From assembly GCF_020616555.1 (NCBI RefSeq), contig NZ_CP085173.1:5100001-5164000 (forward strand): a stretch of 64,000 nucleotides of DNA. Direction: 5' to 3'. This document shows, piece by piece, positions 43,802 through 52,123 of this stretch (position 1 is the stretch's first letter; every line of letters begins with the position of its first letter). The notes beneath the pieces are model-generated. The model was not told where the DNA came from, made no database searches, and worked only from the letters and a program-made list of their open reading frames with translations. Both the position numbers and the translations under genes were made by a program. Origin of the DNA: Streptomyces longhuiensis. GTDB lineage: Bacteria; Actinomycetota; Actinomycetes; Streptomycetales; Streptomycetaceae.

Positions 43802-44638
43802 TCAGACGGGAAGCCAGGCGGCGCCCTCCCCCGCCCCGTCCGGGACGACCTGTCCGAAGACGACGTCCGCGAAGTGGATGCCGAAGCCGAGGGTGTCCGG
43901 CTGCTGGAGTTCGCTGATCAGCCGGCGCCGGTGGCGCTCCGACTGGGCCGGGTCGCCCTCCGACACCGTGAACCACTCGGGGTGGCGCACCTGGAGCGGC
44001 GAGTGCAGCGCGTCCCCGAACGCGAGCAGGCGACGGCCCCGCGAGGTGATCGTGAAGCCGGTGTGGCCCGCGGTGTGGCCGGGCAGCGCCAGCGTCTGCA
44101 CGCCCGGGAAGATCTCCTCGCCGGGGACGACGAGCCGCAGCCGGCGCTCCAGCGCGGCGAGCGCCCCGGCGGTCAGCCCCGGCACCTGATGGCGGTTCTC
44201 CCACTCGCTCTTCGGCACGGCGAACGCGGCCGCCGTGAACACCGGCGGCTCCGCGCACGCCCAGCCGACGTGGTCCCGGTGCAGATGGGTGAAGGCCACC
44301 ACCTCTATCTCGTCGGGCCGTGCCCCGAGCCGCGCCAGATTGTCGAGCAGCGAACCGCCGTGCACCGCGCCGATGTACGGGTGGTCGGGGTCCTCCGGTA
44401 CGGAGTGCGGGCCGAACCCCGCGTCGATGAGCAGCGCCCGCCCGTCGCACTGGACGAGCAGGCCGCCGGTGTTGGCGACGAGATGGGCGGTGTCGTTGAG
44501 GTAGGCGGCCCCGACGTCCGCCCGCGGCGGCTTCGGCGGCTTGAACAGCATGGCGCCGTCGGGCACGTAACTGACCTTCAGATCACCCACCTGCACGGAG
44601 CACACGGCAGATGGCCTGCGCAGTCGCCTGTCGTTCAC
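43802..44638 (-). CDS. MBL-fold metallo-hydrolase (lactonase-like)
   Basis: A 278-residue hydrolase with FTHLHRDHVGWAC (HxHxDH zinc motif, near residues 112-118), ALPGHTAGHTGFTI (third His) and LLAFGDALHSPLQV (bridging Asp, then His). This is the layout of AHL-lactonase-like and related MBL enzymes. Start GTG 44638 was chosen because GAGGAG lies 7 nt upstream; the frame extends to 44827 through a repetitive element and is unlikely coding there. Since a butyrolactone-type locus begins 3 kb away, a lactone substrate is conceivable, but nothing ties them directly. Confidence 0.85.
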   Translation of the reverse strand: MNDRRLRRPSAVCSVQVGDLKVSYVPDGAMLFKPPKPPRADVGAAYLNDTAHLVANTGGLLVQCDGRALLIDAGFGPHSVPEDPDHPYIGAVHGGSLLDNLARLGARPDEIEVVAFTHLHRDHVGWACAEPPVFTAAAFAVPKSEWENRHQVPGLTAGALAALERRLRLVVPGEEIFPGVQTLALPGHTAGHTGFTITSRGRRLLAFGDALHSPLQVRHPEWFTVSEGDPAQSERHRRRLISELQQPDTLGFGIHFADVVFGQVVPDGAGEGAAWLPV

Positions 44639-44687
44639 GGGTCGGTCTCCTCGGTGAATGTCCGAAGGGCGCTGAGAAGCGCCCGTA

Positions 44688-44795
44688 CAGGGGCGCGGGG
44701 CTGTGTCGGTCCGCGGCTGCGCCGCGCGGGCGCGCCCGCAGAACGACGACAACGCCGGCACCCGGGATAAGGGGCGCGGGGAACTGCGCAGACGG
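44688..44795. repeat. Streptomyces extragenic repeat with two GGGGCGCGGGG cores
   Basis: AGGGGCGCGGGG occurs at about 44688 and again, as AAGGGGCGCGGGGAACTGCGC, at about 44770. Between them lies a GCGGCTGCGCCGCG hairpin and AACGACGACAACGCC. I recognise this as the intergenic element repeated widely in Streptomyces genomes. It fills most of the 201-nt gap between the MBL and MFS genes. Confidence 0.7.
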
Positions 44796-44839
44796 CACGC
44801 ACGTTCCCCGCGACCGGATTCCCGCACCCCGCGTCGCGG

Positions 44840-46312
44840 CTAGGCGCGCTTGCGCAGCACGGTCGCCGCAAGTCCCGCACCCACCAGGGCGACCACACCC
44901 GCGGTGACCATGCCGGCGTGCAGCCCGCCGAGCGTGGCGGCCGCGTCGGGACCCGAACCGCCCGAGAGGGCGTTCGTGCGGGCGGCCGCGATCGCGCTGA
45001 GACCGGCGACGCCGATCGCGGCGACGTACTGCGGGAGCTGCGACAGGCCGCCGACGACTCCCTGGTCCTCCTCGCTGACGCCCGTCGTCATCACGGTGAT
45101 GAAGGAGACGACGCTGAAGACGTGGCCGAGGCCCATGACCGAGGACGTGATGATGAGCGGCGCGATGTTGCCGCTCTGCGGCAGGGTGAACATGGCGACG
45201 GTGCCGGCGCCCTGGATCAGCAGACCGGCCGCGAGGACCCGCTCGCCGCCGAACCGGCCCAGCAGCTTGGAGACGTACATGCCGCCGAGCATCGCGGCCG
45301 CGCCCTCACCGAGGTAGCTCAGACCGGCCTGGAGCGGGGTGAAGCCGAGGACGTCCTGCATGTAGAGGCTGAGCAGCACGGTCGTGCCGGCGCACATGCC
45401 GAAGGTGACGACACCGAACAGGCCGGACCACTTGACGGTGGGGCGGCCCAGGACGCTGAGCGGGATCAGCGGCTCGGGGTGGCGCCGCTCGACCAGGAGG
45501 AACGCGCCGAGCAGGACGAGGCCGCCGACGATGGAGCCGAGCGAGTCCGCGCGGACCCAGCCCTTGTCGCCGCCGGTGGAGATGCCGAAGACGAGACCGA
45601 ACAGGCCGAGCGTGGCGAGGACCGCGCCGGGGATGTCCATGCGCTTGGCGGCCGCGGACTCCCGCATCACGGGCAGCGCGAGCGCGCCGGCCAGGGCGAC
45701 GGCGCCCATGACGCACAGCACGACCATCGTCCAGCGCCAGCTGAAGCCGCTGGTGATGACGCCGCCGCCGAGCGCGCCGAGCACGAAGCCGAGCGACATG
45801 ACGGCGCCGTTGAGGCCCAGGGCGCGGGCGCGCTGCGGGCCCTCGGGGAAGTAGCCCGTCATCAGGGCGATGGCGGCGGGGGCGATCATCGCGGCGGCCG
45901 TGCCCTGGCCGACGCGGGTGGCGATCAGGATGCCGGGGTCGCCGGCGAGGGCGGCGCCCAGCGAGAACAGGGTGAACAGGGCCACGCCGAACGTGAAGAG
46001 CTTCTTGCGGCCCACCAGGTCGGCGACGCGGGCGAACAGCGGCAGCAGGCTCGCGGAGGGCAGCAGGCTCGCGGTGGCGACCCACTGGAGCGTGCCCGGC
46101 GAGGAGAAGCCGAGGCTGCTGCCGATGTCGGGCAGGGCGACGGTGACGATGGAGAAGTCCAGGCCGCACATGAACGTCGCGCAGCACAGGGTGATCAGGA
46201 CGAGCCAGCCCCGCGTGCCGAACGAGCTGTCGGCGGGGCCGACGTCGGCGACCGGCGGTGGCGGGGAGAGGACGTCGCTCGCGGTGGGGGGAGAGGACTC
46301 GGTGACAGCCAT
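44840..46312 (-). CDS. MFS transporter, DHA2 type
   Basis: A 490-residue exporter with about 14 helices. Motifs: LCCATFMCGLDFSIVTVALPDIGSSLGFS (antiporter helix 1), LFARVADLVGRKKLFTFG (loop 2-3), LNGAVMSLGFVLGALGGGVITSGFSWRWTMVV (helix 5 motif C). The N-terminal 30 residues are Ser/Pro-rich and cytosolic. It likely effluxes a drug or metabolite. It is divergent from a LysR gene with a CGATC-N8-GATCG dyad between them, a classic self-contained regulator/exporter pair. Substrate unknown. Confidence 0.92.
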   Translation of the reverse strand: MAVTESSPPTASDVLSPPPPVADVGPADSSFGTRGWLVLITLCCATFMCGLDFSIVTVALPDIGSSLGFSSPGTLQWVATASLLPSASLLPLFARVADLVGRKKLFTFGVALFTLFSLGAALAGDPGILIATRVGQGTAAAMIAPAAIALMTGYFPEGPQRARALGLNGAVMSLGFVLGALGGGVITSGFSWRWTMVVLCVMGAVALAGALALPVMRESAAAKRMDIPGAVLATLGLFGLVFGISTGGDKGWVRADSLGSIVGGLVLLGAFLLVERRHPEPLIPLSVLGRPTVKWSGLFGVVTFGMCAGTTVLLSLYMQDVLGFTPLQAGLSYLGEGAAAMLGGMYVSKLLGRFGGERVLAAGLLIQGAGTVAMFTLPQSGNIAPLIITSSVMGLGHVFSVVSFITVMTTGVSEEDQGVVGGLSQLPQYVAAIGVAGLSAIAAARTNALSGGSGPDAAATLGGLHAGMVTAGVVALVGAGLAATVLRKRA

Positions 46313-46379
46313 CAGGGGTGTCCTTTCGTATGTGATCGGGCCTGACCAGCATCGAATCGGGGCACCTGCGCAACAAGAA

Positions 46380-46397
46380 CGATCTGTGCAACGATCG
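46380..46397. promoter_or_regulatory. Candidate LysR operator between MFS and LysR genes
   Basis: CGATC (46380-46384) and GATCG (46393-46397) are inverted around 8 nt, 67 nt before both starts on average, next to two GCAAC half-repeats. It is the only clear dyad in the 152-nt gap. Confidence 0.5.
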
Positions 46398-46464
46398 ATT
46401 CGCCGGGCTCATCGTTCGAGGTGAGCGGGTTGGTGAGGGGCACGAGGCCGAGGACGGGGAGGAC

Positions 46465-47406
46465 ATGGAACGCCAGGAGATCGAGATCTTCCTGACGCTG
46501 GCGGAGGAACTGCACTTCGGCCGGACCGCCGAACGCGTGGGTGTCTCGCAGAGCCGTGTCAGCCAGACCATCGCGCGCGTCGAGCGCCGCATCGGCGCGA
46601 AGCTGTTCGAGCGCAGCAGCCGGCGCGTGACGATGACGGCCATCGGGGAGCAGCTGAGGGACGGGATCGGCCCTGCTCAGCGCCGTATCGAGGAGGAGAT
46701 CGCCAAAGCCACGGCGGCCGGCCGGGGGATCACCGGCACGCTGCGGATCGGCTTCTCGGGGGCGTTCACCGGCCATCTGCTGCACAGCGTCGCCGCGGTG
46801 TTCGCGCGCCGTCACCCGGGCGTGGACGTGCAGATACGCCAGGTGCAGATATCCGACCCGTACGGGCCGCTGCGCGCCGGGGACATCGACCTTCAGGTCA
46901 CCGAACTCCCGGTGGCGGAGGCCGACTTGACGACGGGTCCGGTGCTGCTGTCGCAGCCGCGGGTGCTCCTGATGCCGTCCACGCATCCGTTCGCGCGGCG
47001 CGAGACGCTGAGCGTGGAGGATCTGGCGGAGGCGACGCTGCTGACGGTGACGAGGCCGGTGCCTGCCCACTGGCTGGACCATCACTTCCCGCGGCAGACG
47101 CCGTCGGGGCGGCCCATTCCGCACGGCCAGGCGATCACGCACTGGGAGGACGCGCTGTCGCTGGTCCTCGCGGGCAAGGGGGTGACGCCGGTCGCGGCCG
47201 CGGGTGTGCGGTACTACGCGCGCCCCGGCCTGGTGTTCCGGCCGTTCGGTGACGCCCCCCGCATCGAGTACGCGTTCATCTGGCCCACCGACCACGAGAC
47301 GGGCCGGCTGCGGGCGTTCGTGGGTGCCGCGCTGGAGCATGTGCGCTCGCTGGGCGGGCCCACCAGGGCGCTGGAGACCCTGTGGGAGTCCGAGGGCGGC
47401 GCCTGA
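46465..47406 (+). CDS. LysR-type transcriptional regulator
   Basis: A 313-residue regulator. HTH at residues 1-60 (MERQEIEIFLTLAEELHFGRTAERVGVSQSRVSQTIARVERRIGAKLFER), linker helix, then an effector domain (TGTLRIGFSGAFTGHLLHSVAAVFARRHPGVDVQIRQVQ). The HFGRTAERV variant of the HTH is typical of the actinobacterial group that controls divergent MFS exporters. It probably regulates the MFS gene. It converges with the SARP gene, stops 37 nt apart, and marks the left edge of the putative biosynthetic locus. Confidence 0.92.
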   Translation: MERQEIEIFLTLAEELHFGRTAERVGVSQSRVSQTIARVERRIGAKLFERSSRRVTMTAIGEQLRDGIGPAQRRIEEEIAKATAAGRGITGTLRIGFSGAFTGHLLHSVAAVFARRHPGVDVQIRQVQISDPYGPLRAGDIDLQVTELPVAEADLTTGPVLLSQPRVLLMPSTHPFARRETLSVEDLAEATLLTVTRPVPAHWLDHHFPRQTPSGRPIPHGQAITHWEDALSLVLAGKGVTPVAAAGVRYYARPGLVFRPFGDAPRIEYAFIWPTDHETGRLRAFVGAALEHVRSLGGPTRALETLWESEGGA

Positions 47407-47443
47407 GGGACGTCAGGGCCGCGGACGGTGGTGCGGGGCAGGG

Positions 47444-48244
47444 TCAGCGGACGGCTCCCGCGGCGGACAGATAGCGCTGGTCGGGGCGGTCCTGGAGCAT
47501 CGCGTGGTGCAGGGACCTGGTGGTGGGCGACGGCGTGATGCCGAGGTCGTCGCTCATGCGGCGGCGCAGCGACTGGTAGACCTCGAGCGCGGCGGCCCGG
47601 CGGCCGGAAGCGTACAGCGCGCGCATCAGCTGGGCGTGCACGTTCTCGTGGTACGGGTGCTCCTCGACGAGGGCGACGGCGTCACCCACGGCCTCCTGGA
47701 AGCGTCCGGCCGACAGCAGCGCGTCGACCCGCACCTCGCAGGCCGCGAGATGGGCCTCGTTCAACACCCTTGACTGAGCGGTGAGTTGGCTGCCCGCCTT
47801 GACGTTGCAGAACGGGGTGCCGCGCCACATCGCGAGGGCCTCGCCGAGTACCTCGGTGGCGCGCTGCGCCTCGCGCCCCTCCATCAGGCCGCGCGCCTCG
47901 AGGACCAGCTGCTCGAAGCGGGGCCGGTCCCATTCGGTGTCGGCGAGCTTCAGGACGTAGCCGTTCCCGTCGGTGACGAGGCGGTGTTCGGCGATGTGGC
48001 GCGCGGTGGTGCCGGTCGCGGTGGCGAACGTCTTGCGCAGGGACCCTATGTAGGTCTGCAGCGCGGTGGTGGCGGTGCGGGGCGGCTCATAGCCCCACAC
48101 CTCGTTGAGCAGGGCCGGTACGGACACCCGGCGGTTGGCTCTGGCCAGGAGCAGGGCGAGCACCTGCCGTTGTTTGGGTGCGGTGGGCGTGATGTCGCGC
48201 CCCTGCTCGGATACGTCGATCGGACCAAGGAGTCGGAACTCCAC
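47444..48244 (-). CDS. SARP family pathway-specific activator
   Basis: A 266-residue small SARP (DnrI/RedD size). OmpR-like winged helix at 1-95 (MEFRLLGPIDV, RQVLALLLARANRRVSVPALLNEVWGYEPPRTATTALQTYIGSLRK) and BTAD domain at 100-245 (DRPRFEQLVLEARGLM, HPYHENVHAQLMRALYASGRRAAALEVYQSLRRRMSDDLG). GTG 48244 has GGGAGG 6 nt upstream. I saw no TTA codon. It lies 73 nt downstream of the transposase-like gene and may be co-transcribed from the promoter that carries the 28-bp near-palindrome, which would place this activator under receptor control. Confidence 0.93.
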   Translation of the reverse strand: MEFRLLGPIDVSEQGRDITPTAPKQRQVLALLLARANRRVSVPALLNEVWGYEPPRTATTALQTYIGSLRKTFATATGTTARHIAEHRLVTDGNGYVLKLADTEWDRPRFEQLVLEARGLMEGREAQRATEVLGEALAMWRGTPFCNVKAGSQLTAQSRVLNEAHLAACEVRVDALLSAGRFQEAVGDAVALVEEHPYHENVHAQLMRALYASGRRAAALEVYQSLRRRMSDDLGITPSPTTRSLHHAMLQDRPDQRYLSAAGAVR

Positions 48245-48317
48245 AGCCCCTCCCTCGTGATGGACGCGCAGTCCGTGTCGGCGGACGGCGAGTGGGTGGA
48301 CAAACAGGTCGTGGTCC

Positions 48318-49463
48318 CTACGGTGCGGTGCGGTGCGGGGTGTGCGGACACCCGCCGTGGCCGAGCCTGCGGTGCGCGGACGCCGCGGAGACCAGCGTCG
48401 CGTGACGGTGCCAGCCGGCGTAGGAGCGGCCGGCGAAGTCGTGCAGTCCGAGCTCGGTCTCGGCGGCTCCGGCCCGTGCGGCGGCGCGCTCCGCGATGAG
48501 CGCGCCCGCCTGGAAGTGGCGGTCGGGGTGCAGGTTGGTCAGCCAGGTCCGGTCGGGCCGGACGGACGACGAGGTCCATTCCCCGACGAGCAGGCAGGTT
48601 CGGTCGCCGCCGGGCAGCGGCACCAGCGTGGACAGCGCGCCGAGGCGGGGACTGTCGTGTTCCGTGCGGGCGTCGGTAGGCGGTGACGCGTGCCGGCGGA
48701 CCAGGGTGCGTACGGTCTCGAGCGGCGGCCGGGGGTCGGCGCTCCGGGCGGGCGCGTGGGCGAGGCGGAGGGTGTCGGGCACGGCGACGATCCAGTCGTG
48801 GCCGCGCGCCTCCAGGCCCTCGATGAGTGCTTCGGCATCCAGGTGGCCTTCGGGGTCGATGACGACGGGTGCCCGGCGGCCGGTGGTCCGCGCGAGCCGG
48901 TCGAGCAGCGCGAGGCAGAGCCCGGCGGCGTCGGTGTACCCGGTGGAGCCGGGGATGCGGGCCTGCTCGCGCAGCCGGCTGTCCGCGGTCCATTCGCGCG
49001 GCAGGTAGAGCTGCCAGTCCACGGAGACGTCGCCGAGCCCGGAGGTCAGGAACGCCCCCAGCGCCAGCTGGCAGTTGACGGTGCGTCCGAGGCCGGGCAC
49101 GAAGCGCCGGTGGACCCCGGCGGCGAGGCTGCCCCGCTTGGGTATCACCACGGGGGCCACGGTCCAGGCGCGCACCGGTGTGTGTCCGGCGACCCAGCGG
49201 GTGAGCTCGGCGCGGACCGGACGCCATTCCCAGGGGCTGACGTTGACGAACTGCTGGAGCGACTGCGAGGCCGTCGGGGACGGGGTGACGGAGGCCGCCA
49301 TCCGCCGCAGCGACTTCTTGCCCGGGGTGGTGAGCAGCCCCTTCACATAGACCTCGGCCCACCGGCGCTGGTCGGCGCGCGGCAGGTGGGCGAAGAGGCG
49401 GTGCACGGGCGGCGCGGGGGCCGCGCCGGTGGTCGGTGCGCTGTCGTCGATCGTCCGGTCCAT
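48318..49463 (-). CDS. IS701-type transposase-like protein, probably exapted
   Basis: A 381-residue protein that aligns by eye with IS701-family transposases: SQSLQQFVNVSPWEW, PKRGSLAAGVHRRFVPGLGRTVNCQLALGAFL, DWQLYLPREWTAD, RGHDWIVAVPDTLRLA and GLHDFAGRSYAGWHRHATLV. Where active transposases have VDETGF or VDDTGF before the PKKG segment, this protein reads APVVIP, so the first catalytic Asp is missing. I saw no terminal inverted repeats or target duplication. The frame is intact with normal codon use, suggesting selection for another role. It is followed by the SARP gene and preceded by the 28-bp near-palindrome. Confidence 0.8.
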   Translation of the reverse strand: MDRTIDDSAPTTGAAPAPPVHRLFAHLPRADQRRWAEVYVKGLLTTPGKKSLRRMAASVTPSPTASQSLQQFVNVSPWEWRPVRAELTRWVAGHTPVRAWTVAPVVIPKRGSLAAGVHRRFVPGLGRTVNCQLALGAFLTSGLGDVSVDWQLYLPREWTADSRLREQARIPGSTGYTDAAGLCLALLDRLARTTGRRAPVVIDPEGHLDAEALIEGLEARGHDWIVAVPDTLRLAHAPARSADPRPPLETVRTLVRRHASPPTDARTEHDSPRLGALSTLVPLPGGDRTCLLVGEWTSSSVRPDRTWLTNLHPDRHFQAGALIAERAAARAGAAETELGLHDFAGRSYAGWHRHATLVSAASAHRRLGHGGCPHTPHRTAP

Positions 49464-49497
49464 GGGTGGGCTCCTCTCCCTCGACGTGGCCGCTCAG

Positions 49498-49525
49498 GAA
49501 ATATAGCGAACGTTCTCTATTTTTC
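49498..49525. promoter_or_regulatory. Butyrolactone-receptor operator (ARE-like) before the transposase-like/SARP pair
   Basis: A 28-bp palindrome with 12 of 14 pairs matching, core ATAGCGAACGTTCTCTAT, AT-rich flanks, 35 nt upstream of the start at 49463. Its core recurs before the SDR gene and, degenerate, before the receptor gene. Confidence 0.75.
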
Positions 49526-49795
49526 TAGCCCGGTTCTCGGGGAGGGCAGGGGAAAGCGCGGCGGGAGCGTGCGCCGCGGTCCGGCGGCAGGGGTGCTGAG
49601 CTGGGAAGAGGGCGCGCTCAGGGGTGCGCGGAGGAGAAGTTGAATATTTGGGCGCGGGGGTGGCCCGGCCTGTCGCCGGGTGTCGCCGTGCGCACGATCC
49701 GTGCCCGGAACGGTGCATTCAGTTGATGCGCGAGCGCCCGAGGAGCCGTGTCCCGTACGTGAGTCGAGGGCGCGGACCGGCGAACGCCGGTCCCG
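49526..49795. other. Intergenic region without a gene
   Basis: The remainder of the 332-nt gap between the transposase-like and TetR genes. It contains an AT-rich GTTGAATATTTGG patch near 49638 and a GCAT-N7-ATGC dyad near 49712. I see no convincing gene, terminator or RNA. Confidence 0.5.
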
Positions 49796-50392
49796 TCAGA
49801 GGGCCTTGGTCGGGGACGCGAGCGCGCTCAGCGCCTGGAGCGCCTGCGCCAGCTCGTCCTGCGGGTCGGCGCCGTACGCGTCCCGCAGGGCGCCCCGGGC
49901 CGAGGTGGTGGCCTCGACGCCGGCCATGACGTACGTGAGCAGTGCGGCGGCGGAGACCGGGGTCAGCCCGGAGCCGGGGCGCTCGTCGGGCCAGCCGCGC
50001 TCCAGGCCCTCGCGCAGGTGCGGGACCCAGGCCGCGTACCAGTTGGACTCGGCGTCGCGGCCCTCGCGGGTGAAGCGCGCGGCGGCCCTGATGCTCGGGG
50101 TGGTCTCCAGTGCCTCGGCGAGCGCCAGGGTGTCGACGAGCACGCCCGGCAGTCCCGGGTCGGCCTCGTCGCCGTGCAGCACCGCGCGCGTGGCGGCGGC
50201 CCCGGCTTCCTGGACGGCGTCCGCCAGGGCGGACTTCGACGAGAAGTGGAAGGTCAGGGCACCCATGGTGACCCCGGCCGACTTCACGATCCCGAGCAGG
50301 GAGGTGCCGGCGTATCCGTGCGCGGCGAACTCGGCGGCAGCGGCCTCGATGAGCCGGCGCCGGGTCAGTTCTGCTCTCTCCTGGCGTGCCAT
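49796..50392 (-). CDS. TetR regulator of the ArpA/ScbR butyrolactone-receptor family (receptor-like)
   Basis: A 198-residue repressor. HTH at residues 1-55 (MARQERAELTRRRLIEAAAAEFAAHGYAGTSLLGIVKSAGVTMGALTFHFSSKSALADAV) has the ArpA/ScbR pattern, and the C-terminal helical domain keeps a Trp at 118 in the ligand-pocket region. It is less typical than the second receptor in this locus (GALTFHF, not GALYFHF), so it may be a pseudo-receptor that binds other ligands. It is divergent from the SDR gene, with a GAACGTTCTTGG site and a CCAAGAAC/GTTCTTGG dyad in the gap. Start 50392 gives the standard MARQERA. Confidence 0.88.
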   Translation of the reverse strand: MARQERAELTRRRLIEAAAAEFAAHGYAGTSLLGIVKSAGVTMGALTFHFSSKSALADAVQEAGAAATRAVLHGDEADPGLPGVLVDTLALAEALETTPSIRAAARFTREGRDAESNWYAAWVPHLREGLERGWPDERPGSGLTPVSAAALLTYVMAGVEATTSARGALRDAYGADPQDELAQALQALSALASPTKAL

Positions 50393-50417
50393 GGATCTAC
50401 CGTAGGTCAAGACTTTC

Positions 50418-50457
50418 CCAAGAACACCCCATGGGCGGCAGCCCGGAACGTTCTTGG
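50418..50457. promoter_or_regulatory. Dyad with GAACGTTC core between TetR and SDR genes
   Basis: CCAAGAAC (50418-50425) and GTTCTTGG (50450-50457) are perfect 8-bp inverted arms 24 nt apart. The right arm overlaps the palindrome GAACGTTC (50446-50453) also present at 49508-49515. Confidence 0.65.
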
Positions 50458-50527
50458 CAGGTCCGTCGCGCCCGACGGCCGAGAGGCCCTCTCCCGCCTT
50501 TCGGGATCACCTGCTTGACTGCCCGTC

Positions 50528-51298
50528 ATGATCAAGGACGTACGCGACATGGACGGCCGGGTAGTGATGATCACGGGGGCTTCGTCGGGCATCGGCGCGG
50601 CGGCGGCGCGCCTGTTCGCCGGAAGGAACGCCCCGGTGGTGCTCATGGCCCGCAGGCAGCAGCAACTCGACGCGCTCGTGGGGGAGATAGAGGCGGACGG
50701 GGGAAGGGCGGTGGCCGTCGTCGGTGACGTGCGCCGCGGCGAGGACGTGGAGCGGGCCGTCGCCACCGCCGTGGAACGCTTCGGCAGGCTGGACGCCGCC
50801 TTCAACAACGCCGGTCACGCCACGCTCGGCACAGACCTGCACGAGACGCCGGACGACGACTACGACGCCGTGATGGACATCAACGTGCGGGGCGTGTGGA
50901 ACTGCCTGCGCCACCAGATCGGCGCCATGCTCCTCACCGGCGGCGGCTCGATCGTGAACACGGCGAGCACGGCGGGCCTCATCGCCACCGGCGTCGGCGC
51001 GCCCTATGTCGCCGCCAAGCACGCGGTGATCGGCCTGACGAAGGCGGCCGCCGCCGAGTACGGCACGCGCGGCATACGCGTCAACGCGCTCGCCGTGGGC
51101 AGCACGCTGACCGAGATGATGGAGTCCGTCGTCGACCAGGCGCCCGGCATCGAGAAGACGTTCTTCGCGCGGGCCGTCCAGCAGCGCTTCGCCGCGCCGT
51201 CCGAGGTCGCCGAGGCGGCGATGTGGCTGTGCAGCGACGCGTCGTCCTTCGTCACCGGGGCGACCGTGCCCGTGGACGGCGGGGTCCTCGCCGTCTGA
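50528..51298 (+). CDS. Short-chain dehydrogenase/reductase
   Basis: A 256-residue classical SDR. TGASSGIGAAAARLF (residues 16-30) binds the cofactor, GDVRR and NNAG (about 92) follow, the active site is Ser (STAGLIATG) with YVAAK, and the C-terminus is CSDASSFVTGATVPVDGGVLAV. MARRQ after strand 2 suggests NADPH. In butyrolactone loci, SDRs reduce a keto group of the signal (as with BarS1-type enzymes), and the regulatory context fits, but the substrate is inferred. Start 50528 (MIKDVRDMDG) or 50549 are both possible. Confidence 0.9.
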   Translation: MIKDVRDMDGRVVMITGASSGIGAAAARLFAGRNAPVVLMARRQQQLDALVGEIEADGGRAVAVVGDVRRGEDVERAVATAVERFGRLDAAFNNAGHATLGTDLHETPDDDYDAVMDINVRGVWNCLRHQIGAMLLTGGGSIVNTASTAGLIATGVGAPYVAAKHAVIGLTKAAAAEYGTRGIRVNALAVGSTLTEMMESVVDQAPGIEKTFFARAVQQRFAAPSEVAEAAMWLCSDASSFVTGATVPVDGGVLAV

Positions 51299-51367
51299 TC
51301 CCCGAACGCCCGCGCTCCGGCCGGTCCCTGGGCCGGCCGGAGCACGGGTGTCGGCGGGCCGGCCCGC

Positions 51368-52123
51368 TCAGACCCCCGCGCCCGCGAGCCCCTTGGACAC
51401 GTCACCCGAGTCACCCGCGTTCGAGCCCTCGCCCCGCCACACCGTGCCGGCCGCCGCCTCCGTGTCCAGCGTGCGCAGCAGGGCGTCGTCGATCTCGTGC
51501 AGGGAGCCGACGAGGTGGCGTACCCCGGTCTCCCGCATGAGCTCCGCCTGATGGCTGTGCTCGAAGGTGCTGGGGTGGCCGATGAACGGCGCGTCCAGTG
51601 CCCTGGCCGCCTCGGCGACCCGCGCCACGTCGTCGATGAACAGCACCTCGCCGTGGTCGAGGCCGAAGTGCGCGGTGATCTCCTTGAGGCCGGGCCGCAC
51701 CTCGTTCGTGCAGATGTACTGCGGCCCGGCGAACAGGTGGGCGTACGTGCCCAGATGCTCGTCGAAGTGCGACTTGTCGAGTCCGCCGTAGCAGACGAAG
51801 GGCAGGCCCGCGGCGCGCAGCCGGCCGAGGAGGCCGGGCGCGCCGTCCATGATCTCCACGGGGTGGTCGGTGAGATAGCCGGCGCGCTCCTCGAAGTACG
51901 CCTCCAGGGCCTGCGGGCCCGTCATCTCCTGCGGCACCGACTCCGCCATGGCCTGCCCCGCGACGGCCTGGCGCTGGGAGAAGATCCGGCGCTCGACGTC
52001 GGCCGAGTACACACCGCCGCGGCCGGTGACGAACCGGTGGATCAGCGGACTGAACGTGTCGTTGAGCAGCACGCCGTCGATGTTGACGGCGGCGAGCCGC
52101 AGCCGGCGAGGCAGGTCAGTCAT
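51368..52123 (-). CDS. HAD-like protein with Asn in place of the nucleophile Asp
   Basis: A 251-residue HAD-fold protein. Motif I reads AAVNIDGVLLND, where phosphatases have DxDGT/V, so the nucleophilic Asp is Asn. Motif II reads FVCYGGLDKS, lacking the usual Thr/Ser. A Lys in PGLKEITAHFG and Asp pair LFIDDVARVAEAARAL (motif IV) are present. The cap insertion lies at about 25-95. It is probably not an active phosphatase and may bind a ligand or partner. Its start overlaps the receptor gene stop by 8 nt, so the two are co-translated. A role in signalling is inferred from that coupling. Confidence 0.85.
   Translation of the reverse strand: MTDLPRRLRLAAVNIDGVLLNDTFSPLIHRFVTGRGGVYSADVERRIFSQRQAVAGQAMAESVPQEMTGPQALEAYFEERAGYLTDHPVEIMDGAPGLLGRLRAAGLPFVCYGGLDKSHFDEHLGTYAHLFAGPQYICTNEVRPGLKEITAHFGLDHGEVLFIDDVARVAEAARALDAPFIGHPSTFEHSHQAELMRETGVRHLVGSLHEIDDALLRTLDTEAAAGTVWRGEGSNAGDSGDVSKGLAGAGV

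Noticed and set aside
48318..49463. Intact IS701 insertion sequence
   Set aside because: The first catalytic Asp position is lost and no terminal inverted repeats or target-site duplication were found on either side.
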